Below, piece by piece: positions 9,969 to 17,224 of a stretch of 64,000 bases of DNA; positions within the stretch are counted from its first letter, which is position 1, and every line of letters begins with the position of its first letter. The translations under genes were made by a program, and so were the position numbers. The notes under the pieces are model-generated. The model had not been told where the DNA came from. It saw only the letters and a list, made by a program, of their open reading frames with translations, and ran no database searches. Origin of the DNA: Bacteroidota bacterium (GTDB taxonomy: Bacteria; Bacteroidota; Bacteroidia; Chitinophagales; Chitinophagaceae); contig JAFDYG010000482.1 in the NCBI GenBank assembly GCA_018267545.1, forward strand, positions 1 through 64,000. The letters are read 5' to 3'.

Positions 9969-10553
9969 ATGATACAAACAATTGACGCTAAGAATACAGT
10001 GAACGAGCAACGAAAGAGAATACATCCCCATAAGTTTACGTTATGGGTAGCACTGGGCAGCATCGTCATGATGTTCGCAGGTCTGACCAGTGCATATGTG
10101 GTAAAAAGGGATGCTGCAAACTGGACGACCTTTTCGATTCCCAAAGCCTTTTGGTATTCGACGGTCGCCATCCTGATCAGCAGCCTCACGATACAGATGT
10201 CGCTGAAGGCTTTCAAGGACCGGGAGATGCTGCGTTATCGCAACCTCCTGACGACGACGGCGGTACTTGGGATCTTGTTTATGCTGTTGCAATGGATAGG
10301 CTTTCGGCAGATCTGGAACACGGGTGTCACGCTGAAAGGCTCGGGTGGAGGTCAGTTCTTATATGTCATCGCAGGGCTGCACGTAGTACACGTATTGGGT
10401 GGTGTGATTGCGCTGATCGTGATGTTTATAAAAGCGTTTGCGTCGAAGGTGCGCAGCTACAATAGTGTTCCGATCGAAGTAATGAGCACGTACTGGCATT
10501 TTGTGGATTTGCTTTGGATCTATTTGTTCATTTTCTTTTCGTTGATAAAATAA
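9969..10553 (+). CDS. Cytochrome c oxidase subunit III-type protein (first copy)
   Basis: 194 residues with five hydrophobic segments. GLHVVHVLGG and the ending YWHFVDLLWIYLFIFFSL are the conserved helices of the subunit III family. The family usually has 190-260 residues, so this is a short form. A second, different subunit III gene follows directly; paired COX3 genes are usual in this type of locus. Confidence 0.88.
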   Translation: MIQTIDAKNTVNEQRKRIHPHKFTLWVALGSIVMMFAGLTSAYVVKRDAANWTTFSIPKAFWYSTVAILISSLTIQMSLKAFKDREMLRYRNLLTTTAVLGILFMLLQWIGFRQIWNTGVTLKGSGGGQFLYVIAGLHVVHVLGGVIALIVMFIKAFASKVRSYNSVPIEVMSTYWHFVDLLWIYLFIFFSLIK

Positions 10554-10598
10554 TATTCAGTTTAGTTAAATATCTTTACAAACCAACAATTTAACAAC

Positions 10599-11273
10599 AT
10601 GGCACAAGCAGTACCAGCAGGTCAGAAGTGGTGGAGTGGCGGAAAAAGCCCCTTCAACGTGGAGTATGGGAAACTGATGATGTGGTATTTTCTGATGAGT
10701 GATGCCTTTACCTTTGGCGCTTTTCTGATTTCGTATGGCTCTATTCGTTTCGCAAGCAATGGTTGGCCCGACCCCAATGAAGTGTTCCGTTCATTTCCGC
10801 TGATGGGTCACGCCCATCTGCCCCTGGTGTTTGTGAGCTTGATGACCTTTATACTGATCGCCAGCTCGGTAACCATGGTATTGGCCGTAGCCGCTGGACA
10901 CAATAACGACCAAAAGTCTGTAACGAAGTATATGATCCTGACGATCATCGGTGGTTTGATGTTCCTCGGCTGCCAGGCCTGGGAATGGACGCACCTGCAT
11001 GGCGAACACGCCTGGTGGGGTCGTAATCCCTTCCCGAATGCAGACGGTTCCGTCGCTTCTACCAACTTCACCAACTTCTTCTTTACGATTACCGGTTTCC
11101 ATGGCTTCCACGTATTCTCCGGTGTGGTGATCAATGTAATCATGCTGATCAAGAACCTGCGGGGTGATTTTGCCAAGCGTGGTCACTACCTGATGATCGA
11201 GAAGGCCGGTCTTTACTGGCACTTTGTAGATCTGGTATGGGTATTCGTATTCACTTGTTTTTACTTACTATAG
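10599..11273 (+). CDS. Cytochrome c oxidase subunit III (second copy)
   Basis: 224 residues, five to six spans. GFHGFHVFSGV and YWHFVDLVWVFVF are subunit III signatures. The two copies share only these motifs, so they are distinct subunits rather than a recent duplication. It sits in the same operon, 45 bp after the first copy. Confidence 0.9.
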   Translation: MAQAVPAGQKWWSGGKSPFNVEYGKLMMWYFLMSDAFTFGAFLISYGSIRFASNGWPDPNEVFRSFPLMGHAHLPLVFVSLMTFILIASSVTMVLAVAAGHNNDQKSVTKYMILTIIGGLMFLGCQAWEWTHLHGEHAWWGRNPFPNADGSVASTNFTNFFFTITGFHGFHVFSGVVINVIMLIKNLRGDFAKRGHYLMIEKAGLYWHFVDLVWVFVFTCFYLL

Positions 11274-11298
11274 TCCTTAACGAATAATAACTTATTAT

Positions 11299-11739
11299 AT
11301 GTCTAATATTGAAACTTCAGCCGGCCACCACGAGCAAGCGCACTTCGATACAAAACCTATCTGGAGGACGTTCTGGATACTGCTGGGGATTACCGTATGC
11401 GAGCTGATCATCGCGTTCATCCACCTGGGTACGGGTTTTCCTCCCAAGCTGGTCGTAAACGGCATCTATCTGATCCTGACTTGCGCCAAGGCCTTTTATA
11501 TCATCGCCGAGTTCATGCACCTTCGTCACGAAATCAAGAACATGATCATGACGATCGCCGTTCCGGCCCTGCTCTTCGTTTGGTTCATCATCGCCTTCCT
11601 TTGGGATGGTGATTCTTACAGGAATCTGCGGAACCGCTACGACAGGCACCACGCTGAGCAAAGCCAGGTAAAGGCCCCTGCGGAGAAAGAGCAGGAAGAG
11701 CACGAGCCCGCAGCGGTGAAACCCGGTTCGAAAGAGTAG
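11299..11739 (+). CDS. Cytochrome c oxidase subunit IV (prokaryotic type)
   Basis: 146 residues with three hydrophobic segments after a soluble start (PIWRTFWILLGITVCELIIAF, then YLILTCAKAFYIIAEFMHL), the pattern of the small COX4/CtaF subunit. The C-terminal 40 residues are hydrophilic and rich in Glu/Lys/Gln. It is the last gene before the operon terminator. Confidence 0.85.
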   Translation: MSNIETSAGHHEQAHFDTKPIWRTFWILLGITVCELIIAFIHLGTGFPPKLVVNGIYLILTCAKAFYIIAEFMHLRHEIKNMIMTIAVPALLFVWFIIAFLWDGDSYRNLRNRYDRHHAEQSQVKAPAEKEQEEHEPAAVKPGSKE

Positions 11740-11770
11740 TTTCTAATCAAACATATTGTAACATACCGGA

Positions 11771-11799
11771 AACCATCGCTTGCTGGCGATGGTTTTTTT
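11771..11799 (+). terminator. Rho-independent terminator of the act-cox operon
   Basis: AACCATCGC and GCGATGGTT form a 9-bp stem around a 6-nt loop, followed by an uninterrupted T-run. It lies 31 bp after the subunit IV stop. It overlaps the longest open frame of the downstream SCO gene, which argues that the SCO gene starts after it. Confidence 0.82.
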
Positions 11800-11818
11800 A
11801 ATTTGTAAAAAGCATCCT

Positions 11819-12637
11819 GTGAGTAAGAAAGCAATCCTGGCCATCTGCATCGCGGTAGTGATACCCCTGTTTTTCTACATGATCGCCAGGCAGTATAATG
11901 TGCCAATGCCCGGCCGGTTCTTCCCGGATTCCGTCGTCACGAAGATGAAGGACGGCAAGGAGATCACCGATACGATCTGGCACAAGGTCGCCAATATCAC
12001 CCTTCAGAATCAGCTCGGGCAGACCGTTTCCCTCGACCAGCTCAAGGGGAAGGTCGTCATTATCGACTTCTTCTTTACCCACTGCGCGAGCATCTGCCCT
12101 ATCCTGACCAGGAATATGCGTCACCTGCAGGACGGGCTCAAATTAAAGGACAATATGAAGGGCGTCGATACTACCTTTGTACAGTTCCTGTCGCTGACGG
12201 TAGACCCGGAGCATGACTCTGTGCCGGTGGTAAAGAAGTATGCGGACCGATACGGCGTGAATTCCGACGTCTGGTGGATGCTGACGGGTCCGAAGAGGAC
12301 CATCTATGATTTTGCCCTCAATGAGCTTAAGCTGGGGCTTCAGGATAGCGTTAGTGTCGACTCGAATTTTGTCCACACAGACTATATCGCCCTGCTGGAT
12401 AAGGACCGTGTCATCCGGGGATATTATCACGGTACCGATACGGCTGCTGTGGCACGGCTTGCCGACGACCTGGTGTTTATCATGCTGGAGAAGGACAAGA
12501 AGCGGAAGGCTCCGATTTTTGCCGAGCTGCGTCCGCTGATGATTCCGATTATTTTGATTTTGCTTGGGACCGCGATCGGCATAGCGTATTTCAGCAGGAA
12601 GCCAAAGAAAACGAATACAACCAATAACAATATATGA
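11819..12637 (+). CDS. SCO1/SenC-type copper chaperone for CuA assembly
   Basis: 272 residues from the GTG at 11819; an upstream TTG in the same frame lies inside the terminator hairpin and is unlikely. One N-terminal membrane anchor is followed by a thioredoxin-like domain with the copper motif CASICP and the distal His in NFVHTDY. A second hydrophobic segment is at the C-terminus (near residues 241-258). SCO proteins deliver copper to the CuA site of subunit II. The stop overlaps the next start by 4 bp. Confidence 0.87.
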   Translation: MSKKAILAICIAVVIPLFFYMIARQYNVPMPGRFFPDSVVTKMKDGKEITDTIWHKVANITLQNQLGQTVSLDQLKGKVVIIDFFFTHCASICPILTRNMRHLQDGLKLKDNMKGVDTTFVQFLSLTVDPEHDSVPVVKKYADRYGVNSDVWWMLTGPKRTIYDFALNELKLGLQDSVSVDSNFVHTDYIALLDKDRVIRGYYHGTDTAAVARLADDLVFIMLEKDKKRKAPIFAELRPLMIPIILILLGTAIGIAYFSRKPKKTNTTNNNI

Positions 12638-13206
12638 GTGCATTATCCTCTAAAGGCTATACCCGGGCGATTGTCATCGTCTCTATCGCCATTCCGGCGG
12701 CGGTCGCTTTTATTATCCTGGTTCCTCAGGCAAAGATCGACTTTGGGTTCAATACCCGCATGCTGCCCCTGTTACATGCGGTTCTGAATTCGAGCACGGC
12801 GATCCTGTTGATTGCCAGCTTATATTTCGTAAAGAGCGGACAGTTTCGCGCGCACCGGACGGCCAACTGGATTGCGGTGGTGCTGAGCACGATCTTCCTG
12901 GTTTCGTATGTAATCTACCATGCGTCGAATCCTTCGACGAAATTCGGTGACATCAACCACGATGGGGTACTGAGCGATGAGGAGAAGGGCCAGGCTGGCT
13001 GGATGCGTTATTTGTATTATTTTATCCTTTCCTCGCATATCATTCTTTCTGCGATTATCATTCCTTTTGTGCTGTTTACGCTGCAGCGGGCTTATCAGGA
13101 GAAATTCGACAAGCATCGCAAGCTGGCGAAGATCACCTGGCCGATGTGGCTGTACGTGGCGGTGACGGGTGTGGTGGTGTATTTGATGATTAGCCCGTAT
13201 TATTAA
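12634..13206 (+). CDS. DUF420 membrane protein, probable oxidase assembly factor
   Basis: 190 residues with about five spans and the family features FNTRMLPLLHAVLNSST and HRTANWIAVVLS. DUF420 proteins (CtaM-like) usually lie next to heme-copper oxidase genes and are thought to help assembly. It overlaps the SCO stop (ATGA), so the two are translationally coupled. Its 3' end overlaps the convergent downstream gene by 4 bp. The segment between spans 3 and 4 has an EF-hand-like acidic stretch (DINHDGVLSDEE). Confidence 0.83.
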   Translation: MSALSSKGYTRAIVIVSIAIPAAVAFIILVPQAKIDFGFNTRMLPLLHAVLNSSTAILLIASLYFVKSGQFRAHRTANWIAVVLSTIFLVSYVIYHASNPSTKFGDINHDGVLSDEEKGQAGWMRYLYYFILSSHIILSAIIIPFVLFTLQRAYQEKFDKHRKLAKITWPMWLYVAVTGVVVYLMISPYY

Positions 13207-13700
13207 AGCTCTTTTATCGGATCCCAGAAGACCTGGGAGAAATTAACCACTTTATCGTCCTTGACGGCTACGCCTTCTTTTTCCAGGAGCTGCTGCATCT
13301 TCTCCGGGGGATTGAAATGGTGTTTGCCGGTGAGCAAGCCAGAACGGTTGACGACGCGATGGGCCGGCACGGGTTTCTTCGACAGGTGAACGGCGTTCAT
13401 GGCCCAGCCCACCATACGGGCGGATAAGCGCGTGCCGAGTACGGCGGCAATAGCGCCGTAGGAGGTGACGCGGCCGCGGGGGATCTGGCGCGCTACTTCG
13501 TGGACCAGCTCGAAGAAGGAGTCGTCTTTGCCGCCGGAGGGCTTGACGGCGTTTAGACGTTCTCTGCCGGAGGGCTTGGGCGTCGCGCTTTTGCGGGTTG
13601 GGGCCGCTTTTGCGGTGGTTTTGGCTGCCGTCTTCTTCTTGGTCGCGACTTTGGTCGCTGCCTTTTTCTTTGGCGCCACTTTCTTCTTAGCTGTTGCCAT
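13203..13700 (-). CDS. Alkyltransferase-like (ATL) protein with histone H1-like Lys/Ala tail
   Basis: 165 residues from MATAKKK at 13700; the longer frame to 13760 adds an untypical leader. The first ~60 residues are Lys/Ala/Thr repeats like bacterial histone H1-type tails. Residues ~70-165 are the DNA-binding domain of O6-alkylguanine-DNA alkyltransferases (RGRVTSYGAIAAVLG with the Arg-finger region, then VPAHRVVN). The acceptor cysteine of the PCHR motif is Ala, so it cannot take an alkyl group. ATL proteins bind alkylated bases and flag them for nucleotide excision repair. Its start overlaps the end of the DUF5522 gene. Confidence 0.85.
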   Translation of the reverse strand: MATAKKKVAPKKKAATKVATKKKTAAKTTAKAAPTRKSATPKPSGRERLNAVKPSGGKDDSFFELVHEVARQIPRGRVTSYGAIAAVLGTRLSARMVGWAMNAVHLSKKPVPAHRVVNRSGLLTGKHHFNPPEKMQQLLEKEGVAVKDDKVVNFSQVFWDPIKEL

Positions 13701-13881
13701 TTTCTTGTCTTTGTTTGATGAGTAAGGAGCGGCGCGGCTCGCTGACACGCTCATAGTCATATGGACAGTGCTTGCATCCGTTGCCGCAGCAGTGCCCCCT
13801 CTCCAGGTGATATTTTGCCGTCAGGACCATCAGGCCCTGTTCGTTATAATAAAAATCGATCCCTTCGATCAGCTGTTTCAT
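13687..13881 (-). CDS. DUF5522 small cysteine-rich protein
   Basis: 64 residues. FYYNEQGLMVLTAKYHLERG followed by CCGNGCKHCPY matches the short DUF5522 family of Bacteroidota; the four cysteines look metal binding. It overlaps trmB upstream by 4 bp and the ATL gene downstream by 14 bp, so trmB-DUF5522-ATL is one coupled operon. The function is unknown. Confidence 0.82.
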   Translation of the reverse strand: MKQLIEGIDFYYNEQGLMVLTAKYHLERGHCCGNGCKHCPYDYERVSEPRRSLLIKQRQENGNS

Positions 13882-14708
13882 TTGTCTTCGTTGGCTTTTG
13901 CCGCGGCGGGGGCTGTGGCAGATGCTGCGGCTCCCGCCGCCTTTTCGGCGTCTTTTGCCGCGGCGATGGCCGCGCCTACATTTCTTGGGGGCCTGACTCT
14001 TTCCGGCGGCGTCGGCTCTACGTGTTTGACCCGTTCGTGCAGCTCGGCTTCCCGGTCGGGCAGGAGCCCTTCAGGGAGGGTAAAGCAGAGATAGTGTACC
14101 CGCTGGCTTTGGGCAATATCCAGGCCTTCGTAGTGGGTACGTATTTTCAGTTCGTCCTTCATAGATCCGGCATAAATATCCGCGGAATCTTCGAGCAGGG
14201 TCAGGCCGTACATTTCGATCACCCATTTGGTGAACTGGTACAATACGGGTGAATCGGTCTTGAGATTGATGCGTCCGCCGGGCTTTAAAATCTGCTGGTA
14301 AAGGCGGATAAATTTGGGATGGGTCAGACGCCGGGTCCATCGGGATTTGCGGAGCTGTGGGTCAGGAAAGGTCAGCCAGATCTCCGAGACTTCATCCTTT
14401 ACGAAATAGGTCGTGAGCTTGTCGATATGGGTGCGGAGGAATGCGGCGTTATTCAGGCCATCCTTTAGGGAGGTTTTTGCGCCAATATAGATCCGGTTTC
14501 CCTTCATGTCGATGCCTAGGAAATTTCGATTGGGGTACATGCGGGCGAGGCCTACCGTGTATTCGCCTTTGCCGCAGGCCAGCTCGAGGGTCAAGGGGTT
14601 GTCGTTCTTGTAAAATGTCCCCCACTGGCCTGCCATCCCTTCGGGATATTGCAGGACATTGGGAAAGGATTTGATCGCTTCGAAGCGGATATGTTTCTTT
14701 TGGCCCAT
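13878..14708 (-). CDS. trmB: tRNA (guanine-N7-)-methyltransferase
   Basis: 276 residues. SAM-binding ELACGKGEYTVGLA and the catalytic region LTFPDPQLRKSRWTRRLTH are diagnostic of TrmB, which forms m7G46 in the variable loop of tRNAs. The last ~45 residues are an extra Pro/Ala/Lys-rich low-complexity tail not needed for the core (family usually ~220 residues). A TACCTTTG promoter box ends 7 bp before the ATG, so the mRNA is probably almost leaderless. Confidence 0.93.
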   Translation of the reverse strand: MGQKKHIRFEAIKSFPNVLQYPEGMAGQWGTFYKNDNPLTLELACGKGEYTVGLARMYPNRNFLGIDMKGNRIYIGAKTSLKDGLNNAAFLRTHIDKLTTYFVKDEVSEIWLTFPDPQLRKSRWTRRLTHPKFIRLYQQILKPGGRINLKTDSPVLYQFTKWVIEMYGLTLLEDSADIYAGSMKDELKIRTHYEGLDIAQSQRVHYLCFTLPEGLLPDREAELHERVKHVEPTPPERVRPPRNVGAAIAAAKDAEKAAGAAASATAPAAAKANEDK

Positions 14709-14715
14709 GAGGTGG

Positions 14716-14723
14716 CAAAGGTA
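14716..14723 (-). promoter_or_regulatory. -7 box of the trmB promoter
   Basis: TACCTTTG on the minus strand matches the Bacteroidota TAnnTTTG box and lies 7 bp before the trmB ATG. No good -33 TTG is visible at the expected spacing. Confidence 0.5.
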
Positions 14724-14740
14724 CTATTTTGCTGCACTTT

Positions 14741-14956
14741 TTAGGAAGGAGAGGCTTCGTTGTCTATAATGTCCAGAAAGTCAAAGAATGCCATCAGGTC
14801 GGATAGATAGCTGGCGGTAGGCTTTGCCCATTCGCCGTCGGACTGCTGACGAACGTAGGCTTGGAATGTCTTTATCAGGTCTTCCTTGAAACGCCTGGCC
14901 GGGACCTTTAATAAAAAGCCGGCGAAGGCTTCGCATAATGCTGGAGTGACGATCAT
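14741..14956 (-). CDS. Small conserved-looking hypothetical protein
   Basis: 71 residues (FAGFLLKVPARRFKEDLI, SYLSDLMAFFDFLDIID), mostly amphipathic helix with no signal or membrane segment. The composition is protein-like and it lies in the same direction just upstream of trmB, but I do not recognise a family. It could be a small adaptor or a chance frame. Confidence 0.5.
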   Translation of the reverse strand: MIVTPALCEAFAGFLLKVPARRFKEDLIKTFQAYVRQQSDGEWAKPTASYLSDLMAFFDFLDIIDNEASPS

Positions 14957-15113
14957 AGACTGGTTTTTTTACTCCGTAAATATCCGTGGATTACTACCGC
15001 ATTGCCTTTTTTATGTACAATATGCCAGTAAAAAACTAACTAATCGTTTGTTTCTGACTAACGACTCGTCCTGCTTTTCCTAATCATTGCTGATAATAGC
15101 TTTAGTTTGATTA

Positions 15114-15395
15114 ATGGCGAAGGACAAGCGATATGGTACAATAAAGAAGCTGATCGAAGGAGGGCATCTGAATGCCTTTCGGGAGATCTTCGATACGCTT
15201 CCCAAGTCTATCGTGGTGGAAGATTTAGGAACGAATGGCACGAAGTTCAACAGGATGATAAATGACGTGATGTGGATTAGAATGGAAGAGGCTCGCCGGA
15301 TGGCGGAGCTACTGGAAGTTGAGGGGGATGTAATTACGGACTTGATCTGGAAGCAATATAATTTGGATAAAAAGAGCAAGAAGAAAAAACCCTAA
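15114..15395 (+). CDS. Hypothetical protein, possible small helical DNA-binding protein
   Basis: 93 residues, strongly basic at the C-terminus (KKSKKKKP). The sequence GGHLNAFREIFDTLPKSIVVEDLG and MEEARRMAELLEVEGDVI suggest a helix-turn-helix-like fold resembling regulators of Bacteroidota, but there is no certain family match. It converges on the toxin-antitoxin pair, ending 2 bp from the antitoxin stop. Confidence 0.6.
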   Translation: MAKDKRYGTIKKLIEGGHLNAFREIFDTLPKSIVVEDLGTNGTKFNRMINDVMWIRMEEARRMAELLEVEGDVITDLIWKQYNLDKKSKKKKP

Positions 15396-15397
15396 TA

Positions 15398-15700
15398 TTA
15401 AGCGATCTCCTTTTCCTTATGCCTTTCCATAAAAAGATCGTGATACACCTGCGCTCGCATCCAATACTCGGCGGGTATACCAAGCAGGCGCTCCAGTTTT
15501 AATGCAATAGCCGCACTAACATTTCTTTTGCCGCCAAGTAATTCGCTTAAATGACCTGGACGGATGCCCAATTGTTCGGCAAACCAAGACTTTTTAATCT
15601 CACGCGCTTCCAGCTCGTCTTGCAAGATTTCACCCGGATGCAGGGAAAGGTCGGTTTGAATTTCCTTACCGCGGGAGTTAAGTACTTTGTAATTGCTCAT
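15398..15700 (-). CDS. higA: HigA-type antitoxin, XRE-family
   Basis: 100 residues. HPGEILQDELEAREIKKSWFAEQLGIRPGHLSELL is the HigA helix-turn-helix, and SAAIALKLERLLGIPAEYWM is the family signature. It neutralises the toxin encoded just upstream (4-bp overlap) and should repress the operon by binding the twin palindromes at 16063-16110. The toxin-first order is the usual one for HigBA. Confidence 0.92.
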   Translation of the reverse strand: MSNYKVLNSRGKEIQTDLSLHPGEILQDELEAREIKKSWFAEQLGIRPGHLSELLGGKRNVSAAIALKLERLLGIPAEYWMRAQVYHDLFMERHKEKEIA

Positions 15701-16011
15701 TGATAATGATTTGTTAGGTCGTGCACGGTAAGAATTTCTGCTATGGTTACGGTTTCCTCCTTGTCCACTGTCAATATCAACCTGTAACTGTAGTCCACCC
15801 TCACGGAATAGAACCCTTTCAAATTACCCTTTAACGTTTCGAAGTTTAACCCTTTTTGAAGCTTGATTTCATTTAGGCTATCGGCAATCTTCAGCTTCAG
15901 AATGGTCTTCTTAAACTTAGTAATAACCTCACTACTGTATTTGGGCTTGCCTGGTACAGCCTTACCTTCGAAAAGTTTTTCCAGATAAGAGTTGTTAAAC
16001 TGGAGTATCAT
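15697..16011 (-). CDS. higB: HigB/RelE-type toxin
   Basis: 104 residues. The pattern FYSVRVDYSYRLILTVD with the C-terminal EILTVHDLTNHYQ is that of the RelE/HigB mRNA-interferase fold (plasmid maintenance system killer family). It is the first gene of the HigBA operon and has a promoter with 50 bp of leader. It is expected to cut ribosome-bound mRNA when antitoxin is lost. Confidence 0.88.
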   Translation of the reverse strand: MILQFNNSYLEKLFEGKAVPGKPKYSSEVITKFKKTILKLKIADSLNEIKLQKGLNFETLKGNLKGFYSVRVDYSYRLILTVDKEETVTIAEILTVHDLTNHYQ

Positions 16012-16062
16012 GATTTAAAAGAACTAATGTACACTCTAATACACTTTTCCAACTCCAATCTA

Positions 16063-16110
16063 TTTACCAAAAATAGGTAAAAAGAACGAATTTACCAAAA
16101 TTTGGTAAAT
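16063..16110 (-). promoter_or_regulatory. higBA promoter embedded in two operator palindromes
   Basis: Two inverted repeats are centred 28 bp apart: TTTACCAAAAATAGGTAAA at 16063-16081 and a perfect 21-bp palindrome at 16090-16110 with arms ATTTACCAAA/TTTGGTAAAT. On the minus strand the -33 element TTTTG (16100-16096) is in one repeat and the -7 box TATTTTTG (16075-16068) in the other, with a 20-bp spacer. This layout fits negative autoregulation by HigA. Confidence 0.72.
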
Positions 16111-16113
16111 GAC

Positions 16114-16475
16114 CTAAAAAATAATAACCACCGTCCCCACAAAATCCTTCTCGTCCACAAACCCCGCATATCTCGAATCGGCAGATTCATGCCGGTTATC
16201 CCCCAAAACAAAATAATGCCCGGGCGGCACATCGATCGGCCCGAAGTGACTCCGGTGCCGGCAGGCCGGCTCTCGTTTGCGGCCTGGCGGTAGCACATGA
16301 AGTCCAGGCTTTTTGGTTTTTTGAGATTGGTGGCGAAGAGATGGCTTTTTAGCTTTATCGTGGGCTCGTTGGAAGCGGTGGGGATGAAATAATACTGGAG
16401 GACGCCGGAGACGCGGCAGATGATGAGCAGGGCGCCAAAGGTGATGAGGGGGATAAAAAGCCACTTTCGCGTCAT
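16114..16475 (-). pseudogene. Remnant of an S26 signal peptidase I gene
   Basis: In one frame from 16475 there is a membrane anchor and the nucleophile region ([24 protein letters not shown], here cited in parts, then [11 protein letters not shown]). In another frame ending at 16114 there is the C-terminal box ([21 protein letters not shown]). The two halves are joined near 16255-16290 by a frameshift, and the central part with the catalytic Lys region is missing. Normal members have over 200 residues. This is a broken copy, flanked on both sides by toxin-antitoxin pairs. Confidence 0.75.
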
Positions 16476-16527
16476 GGAGGAGGGGTTTGGGACAAGATAG
16501 AGAAAACCGTGTCAAAAAGGAAAGACC

Positions 16528-16833
16528 CTAAGGGAGTTTTCTTAATATTCTTTTAGGATGTTGATATGTACAGAATACAGAATAGATCTGTATCGAATCA
16601 TCGATAATTTCAAAAATGATTACATAAGGGAATCGTTCTATTTTGATATCCCGTATTAATGCTCTATCATCTATAAATCCGTAGTTATGGGGGGACGTTG
16701 AAAGATCGTTGTATCGTTTTTCGAGCTCTTCCAGAAACTTTTCTCCGAGACCTTCTCGCTGATCTTCGTAATAGTTAAATGCAATCTCTGTATCATCTTT
16801 GGCCGCTTCGGAGATAAAAATCTTATAAGCCAT
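16528..16833 (-). CDS. ParE/RelE-type toxin
   Basis: 101 residues. YKIFISEAAKDDTEIAFNYYEDQREGLGEKF and the later RFPYVIIFEI are the ParE/RelE toxin fold. It follows the antitoxin gene with an 11-bp overlap. The target cannot be read from the sequence; related proteins act on gyrase or mRNA. Confidence 0.87.
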   Translation of the reverse strand: MAYKIFISEAAKDDTEIAFNYYEDQREGLGEKFLEELEKRYNDLSTSPHNYGFIDDRALIRDIKIERFPYVIIFEIIDDSIQIYSVFCTYQHPKRILRKLP

Positions 16834-17071
16834 TGGATTTACGGTTCTGCCGAATAGAATTATGAGCTTCTTCTACCGAAAAAGTCTTGCTTTCTCCATT
16901 TAGATGGCGTTGCCTGCGATCGTAAAAAGTCTTTACTTCCTCTTGAGAATAGAAGTATTCACCCTCTATTTCATCTTCTAAAAGGGTGTAAATCGCACGT
17001 AATTTCTTTTCGTCCGCAATATCAATGTATTGGTGGAGCCGTTCTTTGATTTTGAGGGCCGTATTATCCAT
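16823..17071 (-). CDS. Antitoxin of the ParE-type pair
   Basis: 82 residues from the ATG at 17071; the longer open frame to 17182 runs into a terminator and passes through the promoter, so it is not used. The sequence (LHQYIDIADEKKLRAIYTLLEDEIEG, FYSQEEVKTFYDRRQRHLNGE) is like addiction-module proteins found with Bacteroidota ParE toxins: an N-terminal helical part and a flexible acidic/basic tail. Confidence 0.75.
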   Translation of the reverse strand: MDNTALKIKERLHQYIDIADEKKLRAIYTLLEDEIEGEYFYSQEEVKTFYDRRQRHLNGESKTFSVEEAHNSIRQNRKSNGL

Positions 17072-17092
17072 ATTTACTGCATTTGGATATAT

Positions 17093-17123
17093 CAAATTTA
17101 AAACAAAAAAACGCCATGTCAAA
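17093..17123 (-). promoter_or_regulatory. Promoter of the ParE-type toxin-antitoxin operon
   Basis: On the minus strand TTTG (17123-17120), a 19-bp spacer and TAAATTTG (17100-17093) make a full Bacteroidota promoter. The expected start is about 15 bp before the antitoxin ATG at 17071. Confidence 0.7.
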
Positions 17124-17182
17124 GTGAGGTTTTGTATGGCAGCGGCGGCTCTGGCGAGCGAGCTTATCCCGCGTCCGGGCAT

Positions 17183-17208
17183 AAAAAATCCCCCGCCGAA
17201 GGCGGGGG
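17183..17208 (-). terminator. Rho-independent terminator of the tRNA-like gene
   Basis: On the minus strand CCCCCGCC, loop TTC, GGCGGGGG, then A and six T. It lies 17 nt downstream of the cloverleaf 3' end, so the RNA gene forms its own transcription unit. Confidence 0.85.
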
Positions 17209-17224
17209 CATTGTTCGAGCTTGC

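Noticed and set aside
11780..11818. TTG start for the SCO protein
   Set aside because: It lies inside the operon terminator hairpin and T-run; the GTG at 11819 gives a normal membrane anchor start.
17072..17182. Longer start for the ParE-pair antitoxin
   Set aside because: The extra 37 codons cross the promoter and approach the terminator; the start site predicted from the promoter is downstream of them.
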